From positions 62,001 to 126,000 of the forward strand of contig CANTFK010000287.1 in assembly GCA_947646735.1 (NCBI GenBank): DNA of 64,000 nt, read 5' to 3'. Positions 45,112 through 54,478 of this stretch are shown here, piece by piece. The translations under genes were made by a program, and so were the position numbers. The notes under the pieces were generated by a model. It searched no databases. It had not been told where the DNA came from and worked only from the letters and a program-made list of their open reading frames with translations. The number at the start of each line of letters is the position of its first letter. The first letter of the stretch is position 1. Origin of the DNA: Peronospora farinosa (lineage: Eukaryota > Oomycota > Peronosporomycetes > Peronosporales > Peronosporaceae).

Positions 45112-45891
45112 CTAGCGAGTGCCCGTGCGAGGACGGGCAAATCCCTCTTCTTTAGATTCATCCATGTAGTCTTCTTGCTGCGTGCAAATGCGCAGGATCT
45201 CCTTTTTGCTTGACTCCTGCTGGTAGCCTCCAATAAAGAGTTCGTCCAGAATGTAGTACGCCTGTCAATACAAATCTTATAAGCCTCTCACTGCAACCAC
45301 CAATAACACCACTAGTAGCGCTTGCTATATGTACCTTGTGGAAGTTAAAGATAATGTCCAGCTCGCACACCTGCACAAAAACAAAGAAACCTGTCACCCT
45401 CCGTCATAACTTCATATTTCTCATCTAATTTCAGTACATTGCCAAAGTAACGATCCAAAACTTCGACAAACAGGTGAATGGCTTCAAGTGTGATCAGTTC
45501 ATTCTCATCCTTTGAGATACACGCAATAAAGTAGAGACTCGCGTATCTGCCAGCAGTAATAACGTATCAGACTAACTTCATCTCGTTCTTAGGCTTTAGT
45601 CTATCCACGTTACCTCTTGTAAATGATCTTTTTCTCTTTGAATTCAATAAAGTTACACTGTTTGTGAGGACGAGAGAGAACTAGCGACGTGATATCACGG
45701 ATCAAGCGTGTCTTCTCTTTTAGTGACGCGTTCAGGTACCACTTGGCAAGACGCGTCTTGCCCTGACGGCTTACAAGTAGGACAGACTCAATCTATATAC
45801 AAAGAGAGATAAGAAAAGGCATAAACACACACACCCATACAGTTAAACAAAGAAGACAGACGACACACAATAGCAGCCTTTTACGTACCAT
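45112..45891 (-). CDS. AP-1 clathrin adaptor complex subunit sigma, five exons
   Basis: Exons are 45891-45889, 45792-45614, 45546-45438, 45370-45335 and 45261-45112; together 158 residues, the usual size. Exon 1 supplies only the start codon, followed directly by GTACGT. The protein reads [79 protein letters not shown] and [18 protein letters not shown]. The [17 protein letters not shown] block is typical of AP-1 sigma. The subunit is part of the adaptor that sorts cargo between the trans-Golgi and endosomes. The single-codon first exon follows from homology, not from transcript data. Confidence 0.93.
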
Positions 45892-45901
45892 TGTGGAATG
45901 A
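45888..45901 (-). promoter_or_regulatory. Initiator-like element that includes the AP-1 sigma start codon
   Basis: The minus strand reads TCATTCCACAATGG. Positions 1-12 fit TCATTYYNCAWT exactly, and the ATG of the gene is its positions 11-13. If used, transcription would begin about 10 bases before the ATG. Confidence 0.4.
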
Positions 45902-46184
45902 TCGGATTTGGTGTATACCCACACTAATTGGTGTGAAATCATTCAATGTGTGCACCACGTCATAAGTTCGAGTGAGAAGCTATTTTTACTCCTGCCAATC
46001 AAAAGTCGATTCATCCGTCATGGTCTCGAGGTGGTTCCAGAGAGTCATTAACTTACCTTTGCTAGGAAACAGCTCCTTGTCTTCAATAGAGGTGAGCTTT
46101 TCGTGTCAAGTGTTTACGTACATGCAGTAGCAAGTAACAGTCCGACCAATTCGTTTTGTGTGTGACCAGTTTCGACGTTGTATC

Positions 46185-46565
46185 ATGACCGACACAACAG
46201 GTCCAGTGGCGCATCGCATTCGTGAAAAGCTACTGACCGCCTTCTCACCGCAGCATCTGGACGTGGTGAACGAAAGTTACATGCACAATGTGCCCAAGGG
46301 TTCCGAGACGCACTTCAAGGTGGTGGTGGTGACCGACCAATTCGAAGGTAAGCCATTGATCCAGCGTCATCGCATGGTCAACGCCGTTTTGCAGCAGGAG
46401 CTGGACGACGGTGTGCACGCGCTCAGCATCCTCAGCAAGACGCCAAAGCAGTGGGAAGCCAACGCCATGGTCAAGCCCTCGCCTAGTTGTCGTGGCGGCA
46501 TGGCAGCGGACGAGACGAAAAAGGAGTTTCTGGAGAGTCTGAAGACGAAGAACCAAAGTGAGTAA
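46185..46565 (+). CDS. BolA-family protein
   Basis: 126 residues starting MTDTTGPVAHRIREKLL. The BolA fold is clear from HLDVVNESYMHN, THFKVVVVTDQFEGKPLI, the conserved QRHRMV with its cluster-binding His, and DGVHALSILSKTPKQWE. BolA proteins pair with monothiol glutaredoxins and help in iron-sulfur cluster transfer or iron sensing. A short Lys/Glu tail follows the domain. No strong mitochondrial presequence is visible, so a cytosolic form is likely. It lies about 290 bp from the divergent AP-1 sigma gene. Confidence 0.9.
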   Translation: MTDTTGPVAHRIREKLLTAFSPQHLDVVNESYMHNVPKGSETHFKVVVVTDQFEGKPLIQRHRMVNAVLQQELDDGVHALSILSKTPKQWEANAMVKPSPSCRGGMAADETKKEFLESLKTKNQSE

Positions 46566-46701
46566 GTTCCTGCAGCTATTGCGATCAATCGAGACGGCAA
46601 AATTAACAGATCAGCAATGTAATTATATCTTGTGCGGAAATCTTGATGGATAGGCCTTGCAAACCTACCGATTGCAACCCATTCTTTGCTGTTTTTAGTA
46701 C

Positions 46702-47868
46702 CTAGCGAGACCGATGCTGCAGCATATTGAGCAGGACGGACAGCAAACCGCCCACGACGACACCAAGGATCTCTTCCTTGTGCTTTTCGATCACGAACAG
46801 CAAATTCTGCACGGATGTTGGTACCTTCTTCCACGCACCGGAAAGGTAACGACGCGAGACGTGGTGGCCAATTTCATCGGGCACCGAGATGTCATGCGAT
46901 GCGATGTACTGATAGTGCACGCGCACCACTGCCTCCATCAATGCCTCTTCAATGTCAACTTCTTTCTCCGATCGAGTGATGGAACGCTCATCTTTGTCCG
47001 TAATTAGAAGCACCTCGTTGAATCGCGAGTGTAGCTCGTTAGCGATCACCAGGTGCATTGCGTACTTCGAAATTGCCTGCTTAGCTTTCTTTCGGAGAAC
47101 ATCCCAGTCTGTTTCGAGCTTGAACGATACCACAAAGGATTGCGGCGCCCAGTTGTGACGCAATACGCCCAGCATCTTGGGTACTTGCTGCAGCGTCAAC
47201 TCAAGTGGACCTACTCGTGACTGGATCTTGTGCTCCGGTAAATCAGGCTCCGGTATGTAAAAGTCACTCACTGCTGCTGCCAAGAGGAAAAATGCACGCT
47301 CTTTCCAAGGCTTTACACACGTCGCCACCATCCGCAACATGAAAAAATAGTCGTATACAGACGTGAACGGGAGCGTCAGCAGCGTATTGGTCGTATGCAC
47401 CTTCCTAAGACCATTTACAGCGTCAATCACCTTCTTCTTTGCTGTGGGATCTTCTACCAGGAGACGAATTTGCTGCTCGTGGAAGTTACCATTGCTGGTC
47501 GGTACATTTACATGCTGCAGGAACTTGACGTCCAGCGATGAGCATGTCGCTTTCTGCAAGTGTCTAGCAAAGGGGGCAACAGATCCCGGTCGATACACGT
47601 AAATCACAGCGTATCCAAGTCCCAATAGATACTCAACAGAAGCGGCGCCCCTTGAGCCCGTGGAAAAGTTGTCTAGGAAGCGCACAGTGTTGCGCTCAAG
47701 CGGAACGGTGGTACCTCCAGAGGTCACGACTGCTACACACTTACCCACAACGCGATGATGGTCCAGAAATATCTCAATCTGTTTACGACGCTCATTTGAC
47801 CATTTGGGCGCCGATGTCTTGCGAAAAAACTCTTCCGTACGGTACTGGTCCTCGTCCAACGTGATCAT
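46702..47868 (-). CDS. Phosphopantothenate-cysteine ligase with an added C-terminal membrane anchor
   Basis: 388 residues from the ATG at 47868 ([13 protein letters not shown]). The enzyme part is a eukaryotic [92 protein letters not shown] and [12 protein letters not shown]. It joins cysteine to phosphopantothenate in coenzyme A synthesis. The human enzyme is about 310 residues and soluble; this one has about 60 more. The extra part holds [14 protein letters not shown] and a hydrophobic helix [18 protein letters not shown], followed only by QHRSR. That is the layout of a tail-anchored protein with a short basic tail, as found on outer mitochondrial or ER membranes. Single exon and no break. 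Confidence 0.9.
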   Translation of the reverse strand: MITLDEDQYRTEEFFRKTSAPKWSNERRKQIEIFLDHHRVVGKCVAVVTSGGTTVPLERNTVRFLDNFSTGSRGAASVEYLLGLGYAVIYVYRPGSVAPFARHLQKATCSSLDVKFLQHVNVPTSNGNFHEQQIRLLVEDPTAKKKVIDAVNGLRKVHTTNTLLTLPFTSVYDYFFMLRMVATCVKPWKERAFFLLAAAVSDFYIPEPDLPEHKIQSRVGPLELTLQQVPKMLGVLRHNWAPQSFVVSFKLETDWDVLRKKAKQAISKYAMHLVIANELHSRFNEVLLITDKDERSITRSEKEVDIEEALMEAVVRVHYQYIASHDISVPDEIGHHVSRRYLSGAWKKVPTSVQNLLFVIEKHKEEILGVVVGGLLSVLLNMLQHRSR

Positions 47869-48437
47869 TAGGAACACAATGAGCTCAATTAGTGATTACT
47901 CTGAGCCAAACCTACCTTAAAACATGAAGATTCGTTTAGGCAGATCAAATTGAAGTTGCAACTGTTTATTTGAAAACCGAAAATTTACGATAGTACGGCA
48001 TAATAATAATAATATCTAGTACTATTTAATTATAGCATTACGTAGTACTATTACGTACAAGGAGTATCATCAACGCCAATCATCGCATCACTACTAAAAA
48101 ACACGCATACTACAGAAGCATGTAATTTACTGGACGACGCCATTCTTTAATGTCGACATCATATAATTGCTACGATCACAGCAGTCGGGCGCCTGTCAAA
48201 CGCAACGCTATGTCAGTAGTAACGACTGGAGTGCGTCATGCCTACGAAACCCCTTCGTCTTCCATACATAAAGCCGTATTTGATCGGCTCTTCGGCTCTT
48301 TAACTAGCTTGCGATGTCATCCGCTATTAGTGACCATTGTTATGTTATGACATCTCGATGTCTTTGTTCTCCAATTGATCAACTTCTGTAACACCTGCGT
48401 AGCTCACTTTTCAGTGTTGTAAACCGAGGGAAGACCA
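47869..48437. other. AT-rich spacer
   Basis: It contains AT-rich runs and short TAGTACTA-like repeats near 48015-48055. No coding frame can be supported. Confidence 0.4.
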
Positions 48438-48760
48438 TCACTTAAAAAATGTTGTGGTTATGATGTTCGACGTTGACTCAATACGCTTCGCTTCTTCGAT
48501 CATGTCTACTCCCTTAGCCCTCGCCAAGAAATCTCCACGTTTTGCTACCCAATCGCTATTCACTTGAGCCAGGTCGTATCCGAGGAAAATACAATACGCA
48601 ATACCGTGAAGGTAGTCAGTCCACTCGCCAAAATGGTCCGAGGCGAAGAGCCGAAGAAGAAGCCACCAAGCAACGCAAACGCACACACAATGATAGCATA
48701 TGCTCGAGAAGTATTGGGAGGTCTAATGTCTCCCCTGTCGTCATTTGTTGGTTTTATCAC
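48438..48760 (-). CDS. Possible small membrane protein with one frame slip
   Basis: From 48760 the minus strand reads MIKPTNDDRGDIRPPNTS then a hydrophobic segment YAIIVCAFALLGGFFFGSSP. In the next frame, overlapping it, FGEWTDYLHGIAYCIFLGYD and LAQVNSDWVAKRGDFLARA lead to a stop at 48438. The two parts fit together as a two-helix protein of about 105 residues if one base is lost near 48640. I do not recognise it. Confidence 0.35.
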
Positions 48761-48789
48761 GGATGAACGCGATGCGGAGGGATAGAATA

Positions 48790-49774
48790 GAGGGACCCCA
48801 GGCCAGGTTCCTGGCTATTTTCTACAGCGTTCGATCCATCACCATCAGCCTTGAATGCAGCTAAAACATATCAACCTTTTTGGACTTGACAAATCGCCAG
48901 CGGAAGTTGGCAGTCGAACTCTACGTCTAGAGTCTCCAGACTAAAGATAGTGAGATAGCTACCTCAGAAATGCGCTTGATACAGGTTATACTTCAATTTG
49001 TATTGTACGAGAACATGTTGAGGCTAAAGGTATTGCAAGTGCACATACAGGTCGCGATCAGATCTTCTCGAACCAAGGTAATGTATTTCATTATTTCTAC
49101 AGCAGACGATTAACTCAGGAACCTTTGAATGAATTGTATTTAACGTTCATCGCTAGATGATATGCAATCCAATGTCACAGCATTCCTTGGTATGTTTTGT
49201 TTCATTCTCCGGTCTGGAAATTAACGCAGCAGCATTCCCGATTAGCATTTATCTACCGGTGTGAGCTTCTCTTCAAACGCAGGGTACAGTAACTCTAAGG
49301 GCAACGACCCAATTGGTCTCGTTTGTGGTATGGAGATTTATCTCTACATGAATCACCACATACAGACCAAGCATCGAGTCACTTTGCTTCGCAAAAGTCG
49401 CGTGAACTGAACACCACGGCGTTTTTCATACGCAAGGATGTGTCACACGGCAACGCCACCTTTGTACTGGTAACTTAGGCTTTGTTACATATAACCACTA
49501 AAGCATTTTCAACGATCTCGTAAAGATTTTGAGACAACCTACACCATCATTTAAAGGTTAAGGATCTATGGCTAGAGCAAATAGCAAGTAGCACAGACGT
49601 TTGGAAGGGCCGTCAGCAAACTCTTTTCGCGCTGCCGTTTGGAAACGGTTTCTCACGAAGCGTGCAACCGACTGAAAGGGCTCTAAATCGTTTTGTACTA
49701 ACCAACAGTACTCGCATGCTTCACGTTGAGGACAAATAAGCTGGTCTATCGATTCAGCAGAGGACTCTCTCACA
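48790..49774. other. Gene-poor spacer
   Basis: Stops are frequent on both strands. A minus-strand frame at 49773-49558 (LEPFQSVARFVRNRFQTAA) weakly recalls hAT-type transposase remains but cannot be confirmed. Nothing else is supported. Confidence 0.3.
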
Positions 49775-49789
49775 TCTCATTTCTCAACG
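49775..49789 (+). promoter_or_regulatory. Oomycete core promoter (Inr-FPR) of the first GPI-type gene
   Basis: TCTCATTTCTCAACG matches YTCATTYYNCAW well and lies 34 bases before the ATG at 49824. Confidence 0.6.
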
Positions 49790-49823
49790 CACCACAAATT
49801 GATCATTACACAACTCCAAGCAG

Positions 49824-50309
49824 ATGAAGTTCCTGACACCTCTAGTGCTGACTATCGCGATCGCTGCTGTATCCGCCGCTGACAACTCGTCGAGCGGCTC
49901 GCTTTCGATGCCCTCATCATTACCGAGCTCGTCGTCCGGTTCTTCGGGCGACTTTTTTGACTTGGAAAGCGCTAGCGAGGCTTCGGCGGCTTCAGCTGAA
50001 AGCTTTTCTGACGACAGCCTTGGTTCATCTGCCTCTGGTGACTCCGGTAGTGTCGACGAAGACGATTCCTTCATGAATGACAGCTCGAGTGGCTCCGACA
50101 ATTTCCTCATCGAAAATTTCTCGTCATCAGGTGACGACTTTAGCAGTAGTATGTTTGATGCTGATGCTGATGCTGATGCTGAAGAGACTGACACAGCTTC
50201 CGCCAGCGCGTCAATGGACTCAGGATCAAGCTCGGGGACTTCCAGTATCCAATTCGCTGCATTTTATACGATTGCAACGGTCTTCATTACCATTGGGACT
50301 CTTTTTTAA
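49824..50309 (+). CDS. Secreted Ser/Asp-rich protein with a GPI-type C-terminal signal
   Basis: 161 residues. The signal peptide is MKFLTPLVLTIAIAAVSA. The mature part is almost only Ser, Gly, Asp, Ala and Glu, including a DADADADAEE repeat coded by GATGCT units (about 50158-50182). The C-terminus is hydrophobic (FAAFYTIATVFITIGTLF) after a Ser/Gly-rich spacer, as in GPI-anchor signals. There is no cysteine and no RXLR motif. Likely cell-wall or membrane-bound coat protein; function unknown. It forms a pair with the next gene. Confidence 0.75.
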   Translation: MKFLTPLVLTIAIAAVSAADNSSSGSLSMPSSLPSSSSGSSGDFFDLESASEASAASAESFSDDSLGSSASGDSGSVDEDDSFMNDSSSGSDNFLIENFSSSGDDFSSSMFDADADADAEETDTASASASMDSGSSSGTSSIQFAAFYTIATVFITIGTLF

Positions 50310-50728
50310 AATCATAACACCACCACCACCACCATAAACATATACCCTATTGGCACCATTTCGTTTCCTTGTTCCATTGCGTTTGACATGACTACCATTT
50401 TCTTCTAATATATTTCAGGCATCTAGATTCATGAATCAGTATCATGTCCAAAGGTGTTTTTCATTGAAATCACTTGCTTGAAACACACTCTACCAGTGTA
50501 AATATATATCATGCTGGCCCTTCACGAATTACTTGTCTGCCTTTCGCATGACATTTGGTATCCACTTTACCAGAAACGCTTATACCGGAACGCATCTTTT
50601 GTCTTCCGTTTCATCATGTTCAGCCTCATTCAGACCAAAGAAATTCGTTACAAAACGGTTAAGAATCTCGCTGTCCGTTTCATTCTCTCGTTAGTTGCAC
50701 AAGATTCTTGCTATCCGTGTCAAGTTTT

Positions 50729-50745
50729 AGTCATTCGCACATTTG
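50729..50745 (+). promoter_or_regulatory. Inr-like element of the second GPI-type gene
   Basis: AGTCATTCGCACATTTG contains TCATTC and ACATTT in the spacing of the oomycete core promoter, with a shift of one base. It lies about 50 bases before the ATG at 50797. Confidence 0.4.
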
Positions 50746-50796
50746 CCCTCAAGCATTCACACCTACAAACACTTCAGAAGTCACCGTCACACCAAG

Positions 50797-51192
50797 ATGA
50801 AACTATTCACCGCCATCCTCGTTGCTGCTACCATCGCGACTCAAAATGCTGTCATTGCGCAGACAACCACGACTCCTCCTACCGAGATGACTATGACCCC
50901 CACTGCCGAGGACGGAACGATGATGACGAATAATTTGATGCAAATGGGCTCCACCAACGGTGACATGAGCACAGACATGAGCGGAGACAGCGACACGCTT
51001 GCCGGATCAACTGACAGCGCTACAAGCGAGACAGCAGTCGGATCTGAAAATGGATCTGGAAATGGATCTGGAAAAAGCATGAATGCCGGTGGCAACACAG
51101 CCACCACTACCAGCGGAGCCGTCAGCATCCAATCGATCACGCTCACCATGTCGGCTCTTGTGGCTGGTTTGGCTGCTACTTTCGTTTTCTAG
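50797..51192 (+). CDS. Secreted Thr/Ser/Gly-rich protein with a GPI-type C-terminal signal
   Basis: 131 residues. The signal peptide is MKLFTAILVAATIATQNAVI, cleaved probably before or near AQTTTT. The mature part is Thr/Met/Ser/Asp-rich with a GSGNGSGNGSG-like repeat coded by GGATCTGGAAAT units at about 51040-51075. The last residues are hydrophobic (LTMSALVAGLAATFVF), as in a GPI signal. No cysteine. Same plan as the gene 500 bp upstream, but the sequences differ too much for a recent copy. Confidence 0.75.
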   Translation: MKLFTAILVAATIATQNAVIAQTTTTPPTEMTMTPTAEDGTMMTNNLMQMGSTNGDMSTDMSGDSDTLAGSTDSATSETAVGSENGSGNGSGKSMNAGGNTATTTSGAVSIQSITLTMSALVAGLAATFVF

Positions 51193-52400
51193 GTCCTCAT
51201 TCAGGACGTTGTCCAAATAGGTTGTACTCAATAAACACGATTAAGCCATTGATATTCGAGATTCCATCGCTGCTGGATGTTTGGTAACGCTTACTTCTTT
51301 GCTAGAAAACTGCATTGAGATTGACCGAGGCATGCCAAACGTGTCTCCAAAAAAAAAATGTCAGCCTCCAATATCAGCATCGATAAATTTGAGCTCCCTA
51401 CGTCATCATTTCTACTAGAATTCACCTTCCTGTTGCTAGGAAGATACAGATGAGATTAACAAGCTTGACAAGGAACCACAGAGAGATCGAATTGACGGAG
51501 CTCAGCTTGTAAGCAGAGTCAAACCACAAAGCGTATGCCACGTGACAATATCAAATTGGAGTAGAGATGAGAGGTGTTTAGACTCGCTTGTGAGTTTGTA
51601 TCCGCGGTAGATTAACTGGATGCGTACTGCCGACTGTTTCACACCTACTCAACCCTGTTCGGGAGCGCTGATGCCGTTTCTATTGACTTGCAAACGACAA
51701 CCGCGCTTACAGTGCTCATATGTGCTTTTTCTCCTACCTTACAATTTCTACTTGTCTCTGCATTTGAACTATGATACAATGCACTCTAGTCTATCTCCTA
51801 GCATCTTGATTGTTTGTTGACAATAAGCAAAGAAGCTGGGCCTAGGCGCTGAAGTTGACCGTCTTCAAGCGTTAAAGGTTTGCATAATACGAAGACAGAT
51901 CTTTCGAGCAAGATGGTGCTCTACTTGTTTACCTCAAGTTTATTTGTACATTGATGCATGCCACGGAATTTGAATCAGCTAATGACTCCCCCAAGAAGCG
52001 TAGATCATTTCGACAAGACAGCCTTCAGACGTTCAGGGTTCATATCAATAACTTCGGTTGAAAGTGGTTTGCCGAATTTGTATGACAAGTATGCCAAGAT
52101 GGCGAATTGGTGTTACTTAGCTCAACAGATTGAGCTTTCGCCACGGTGTCGCTTGTTCTGGACTTGATCAGCTTGTCGAGTCATTGGTAAATGCAAAGCA
52201 GTTTCTACCACAGTGACAGAAGCAGGCTACGGTCAGTGACTTGCTGCTTTTTCAAGCTAAGGCCGGGCGGGTATCGTCCGATTCTCTGTAGCCGCCTAGT
52301 CTCGCATACAAATACCAGACATCAGACACAACTAGTCTAAGCAGCATAACTTGATCACAAGTACTTGTTCAAGTGATGTTTGGAAAGTAAGTTATTGGCT
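51193..52400. other. Gene-free spacer
   Basis: About 1.2 kb. The longest frames are short and have no protein-like features. No repeat was noticed. Confidence 0.35.
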
Positions 52401-54143
52401 TCACCACGATAAATCGCAAACAAGAGATACGTGATCCGACGGAAACGTAGACGACGGCAGCGCAAGCTCGTGGGTTGCTTCCTCCTCGGTAAAAAGTGGA
52501 AATGTGTCACGAACTTGTAGCACCTTCGATCCAACCAGAATGTAATCTAGCGTGTCCACAAAGGTCATTACATAATTCGTAAATGCTGGAATACCGCACG
52601 CGCTTACTAGCTGAAGATCATGCTCGAACCGATCTGAATGGACCTGAGCAGCGTTAGCTACGCGCTTATTTACGTCATTTTCGTCGACCTGGGACACATT
52701 CCACTGAAACGACGGAGCTTGCTGCCAGTGACTGTGACTGGAATCAATCTGACCATCTAAGAGGAAAGCAATTAACGCTGTCCTAGGGTGCGCGTTCCAG
52801 TCTCCACACATGACGATAGCAGCATTTTCGAATCCAGGTGCAGCTTTTCGTTTGCTTATACACTCTACGACCGCAGCACCTTGCAACAGCCGGATCAAAT
52901 GCGCATCTCCTCGGTAGAAGAGATGCGTATTTGACAAAATGATAACCCGTGCTGGGTCGACCTTCGAACGTAAGACGAGAATCTGAGCAATAGACGGAAT
53001 CCGGTTAATGCCCTTGGCAATTTCAGGAAAAGCCTGCATAAGGTGTTGTGAGGCTGGATTCGTCGAGTTTTTGACTACCGTAGCAAGGTTCACAGCCACT
53101 TCTTCAGCCACGTTGAAGCGGGCTGTCCTAAAAAATGTTGCGCAACCTTCGTTTGTTGTGCCCGTTTTGCCCGAATAAAATCCGCAGTAGCCGATCAAGG
53201 TCAGCATCGGTTCAAAAAAACTCTTATACACGGTCTCTCCCATTTCCTGTAGACAGACAATGTCGCTGTTATTTTCTTCAATCTCTTGGAGAATAAGTTG
53301 AATCCGACGCGTCTCCTTCATGACGCTAGCATCCACATACGAGAACAAGTTTTTCTGTGCATGTTCAGTGGTTGCATAGCCATCATAAAGCACATTGTAG
53401 CTCATCACTCGAAACGCATCCACCGCATCAGGATACTTTTCAGCGGCAGAAATAGCGCCCATCCGTCTTCGTTCCTTGAACACGTCTCGATTCGGTCCAG
53501 ACTCGACTGGCATTGTCACTACTTCAGTATTGCTATCTTGTGCAAACTCTGACTTCATCGTCGGTGCTTGACACTTTACACAGAACCTACACCCAATCTC
53601 GTCCTCCGTCGGCATATATCTCCTTTCAGTCGATACCAACGTCTGTGACGTCTCATCTTCTTTATCCAGACGAAACCACTGCCACGAGCATTCCTCAGCA
53701 GTGCAAAACTCTGTCTTAGGTAAAGGATAAACTCCAATTCCAGCCATTACTGGCTCCAGTACTTTGAGACTCGTGACAATTGGCTGGTTGTGCAGTACCA
53801 CAAAGATCTCTTCTCCAATCTCGAGCCTCTTGGCGCGCATCAATGCGTCACCCACTTTCAAGACCTTTTCATTCATCTCCTGATCGTAATTATCATAGAA
53901 TTTGACGGAAACTGTAGGCGCTACGCTGTCTTTCACTCCATTCTTACGTCTCTTCTTTTGTGTTGACACATTAGACGCTAATAGCTGCAAACGGTATCGC
54001 ACGCGGTCCAATTTTTCGGATATTGGACGAAAAAAGACCTTGCGATCATCATGCAGACATAATTGAAGCGTCAGATGCGACGCGCCAGGCAAAAAACTCA
54101 CATGAGCGACACGCACATTGGAGATGTCGCTAGTGCTTGCCAT
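52401..54143 (-). CDS. PDE12-like 2',5'-phosphodiesterase (EEP nuclease family)
   Basis: 580 residues, single exon. The N-terminal half has a folded region (VSVKFYDNYDQEM) and a PDE12-type segment, EFCTAEECSWQWFR and CRFCVKCQAP. The exonuclease-endonuclease-phosphatase domain follows: FRVMSYNVLYDGYATTEH, the metal-binding Glu in DIVCLQEMGE, GYCGFYSGKTGTTNEGCATF, LSNTHLFYRGDAHLIRLLQ, MCGDWNAHPRTALI, TFVDTLDYIL and PSDHVSLVCDL. PDE12 and its relatives remove short A tails or 2'-5' oligoadenylate, in mitochondria in animals. No clear presequence is visible here. Divergent from the NYN-KH gene. Confidence 0.88.
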   Translation of the reverse strand: MASTSDISNVRVAHVSFLPGASHLTLQLCLHDDRKVFFRPISEKLDRVRYRLQLLASNVSTQKKRRKNGVKDSVAPTVSVKFYDNYDQEMNEKVLKVGDALMRAKRLEIGEEIFVVLHNQPIVTSLKVLEPVMAGIGVYPLPKTEFCTAEECSWQWFRLDKEDETSQTLVSTERRYMPTEDEIGCRFCVKCQAPTMKSEFAQDSNTEVVTMPVESGPNRDVFKERRRMGAISAAEKYPDAVDAFRVMSYNVLYDGYATTEHAQKNLFSYVDASVMKETRRIQLILQEIEENNSDIVCLQEMGETVYKSFFEPMLTLIGYCGFYSGKTGTTNEGCATFFRTARFNVAEEVAVNLATVVKNSTNPASQHLMQAFPEIAKGINRIPSIAQILVLRSKVDPARVIILSNTHLFYRGDAHLIRLLQGAAVVECISKRKAAPGFENAAIVMCGDWNAHPRTALIAFLLDGQIDSSHSHWQQAPSFQWNVSQVDENDVNKRVANAAQVHSDRFEHDLQLVSACGIPAFTNYVMTFVDTLDYILVGSKVLQVRDTFPLFTEEEATHELALPSSTFPSDHVSLVCDLSW

Positions 54144-54478
54144 TATTGCATGAAAAGCTCAACTGTCAGCGGATTGGCTGTAAAGCTATAATAATGTCGT
54201 CCAATTACCGTATAGAGAGTTTTGTCCAATGATAAATCGGAATGAAGGACACAAAGCAGACCGATGAATATGGCGTCAGTCAAGTACGTAGTGAACAGCT
54301 CATTCATGGGTCTATTGTCGCCTTTGTAATGCGTAACTACTAGTAGCAATGAAACCAGCAGATAGAGATGGATCTCGTGCTACTAACGCACCCTTTTTCA
54401 CTCATTTATGTAGAGAATTGACACTGTAGAAGTGATGACAAAACCGGCACTAATCGATTTCTTGTCGTTTTCTTGAGC
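54144..54478. other. Divergent promoter region; probably holds the first exon of the NYN-KH gene
   Basis: The NYN frame begins after an acceptor (TTGAGCAG) without its own ATG, so a short first exon should lie here. ATG codons at 54369 and 54434 are candidates, but I could not find a joining that I trust. Confidence 0.35.

Noticed and set aside
49558..49773. Possible hAT transposase relic on the minus strand
   Set aside because: Only a weak resemblance over about 30 residues, with no catalytic motif, terminal repeat or further fragments in order.
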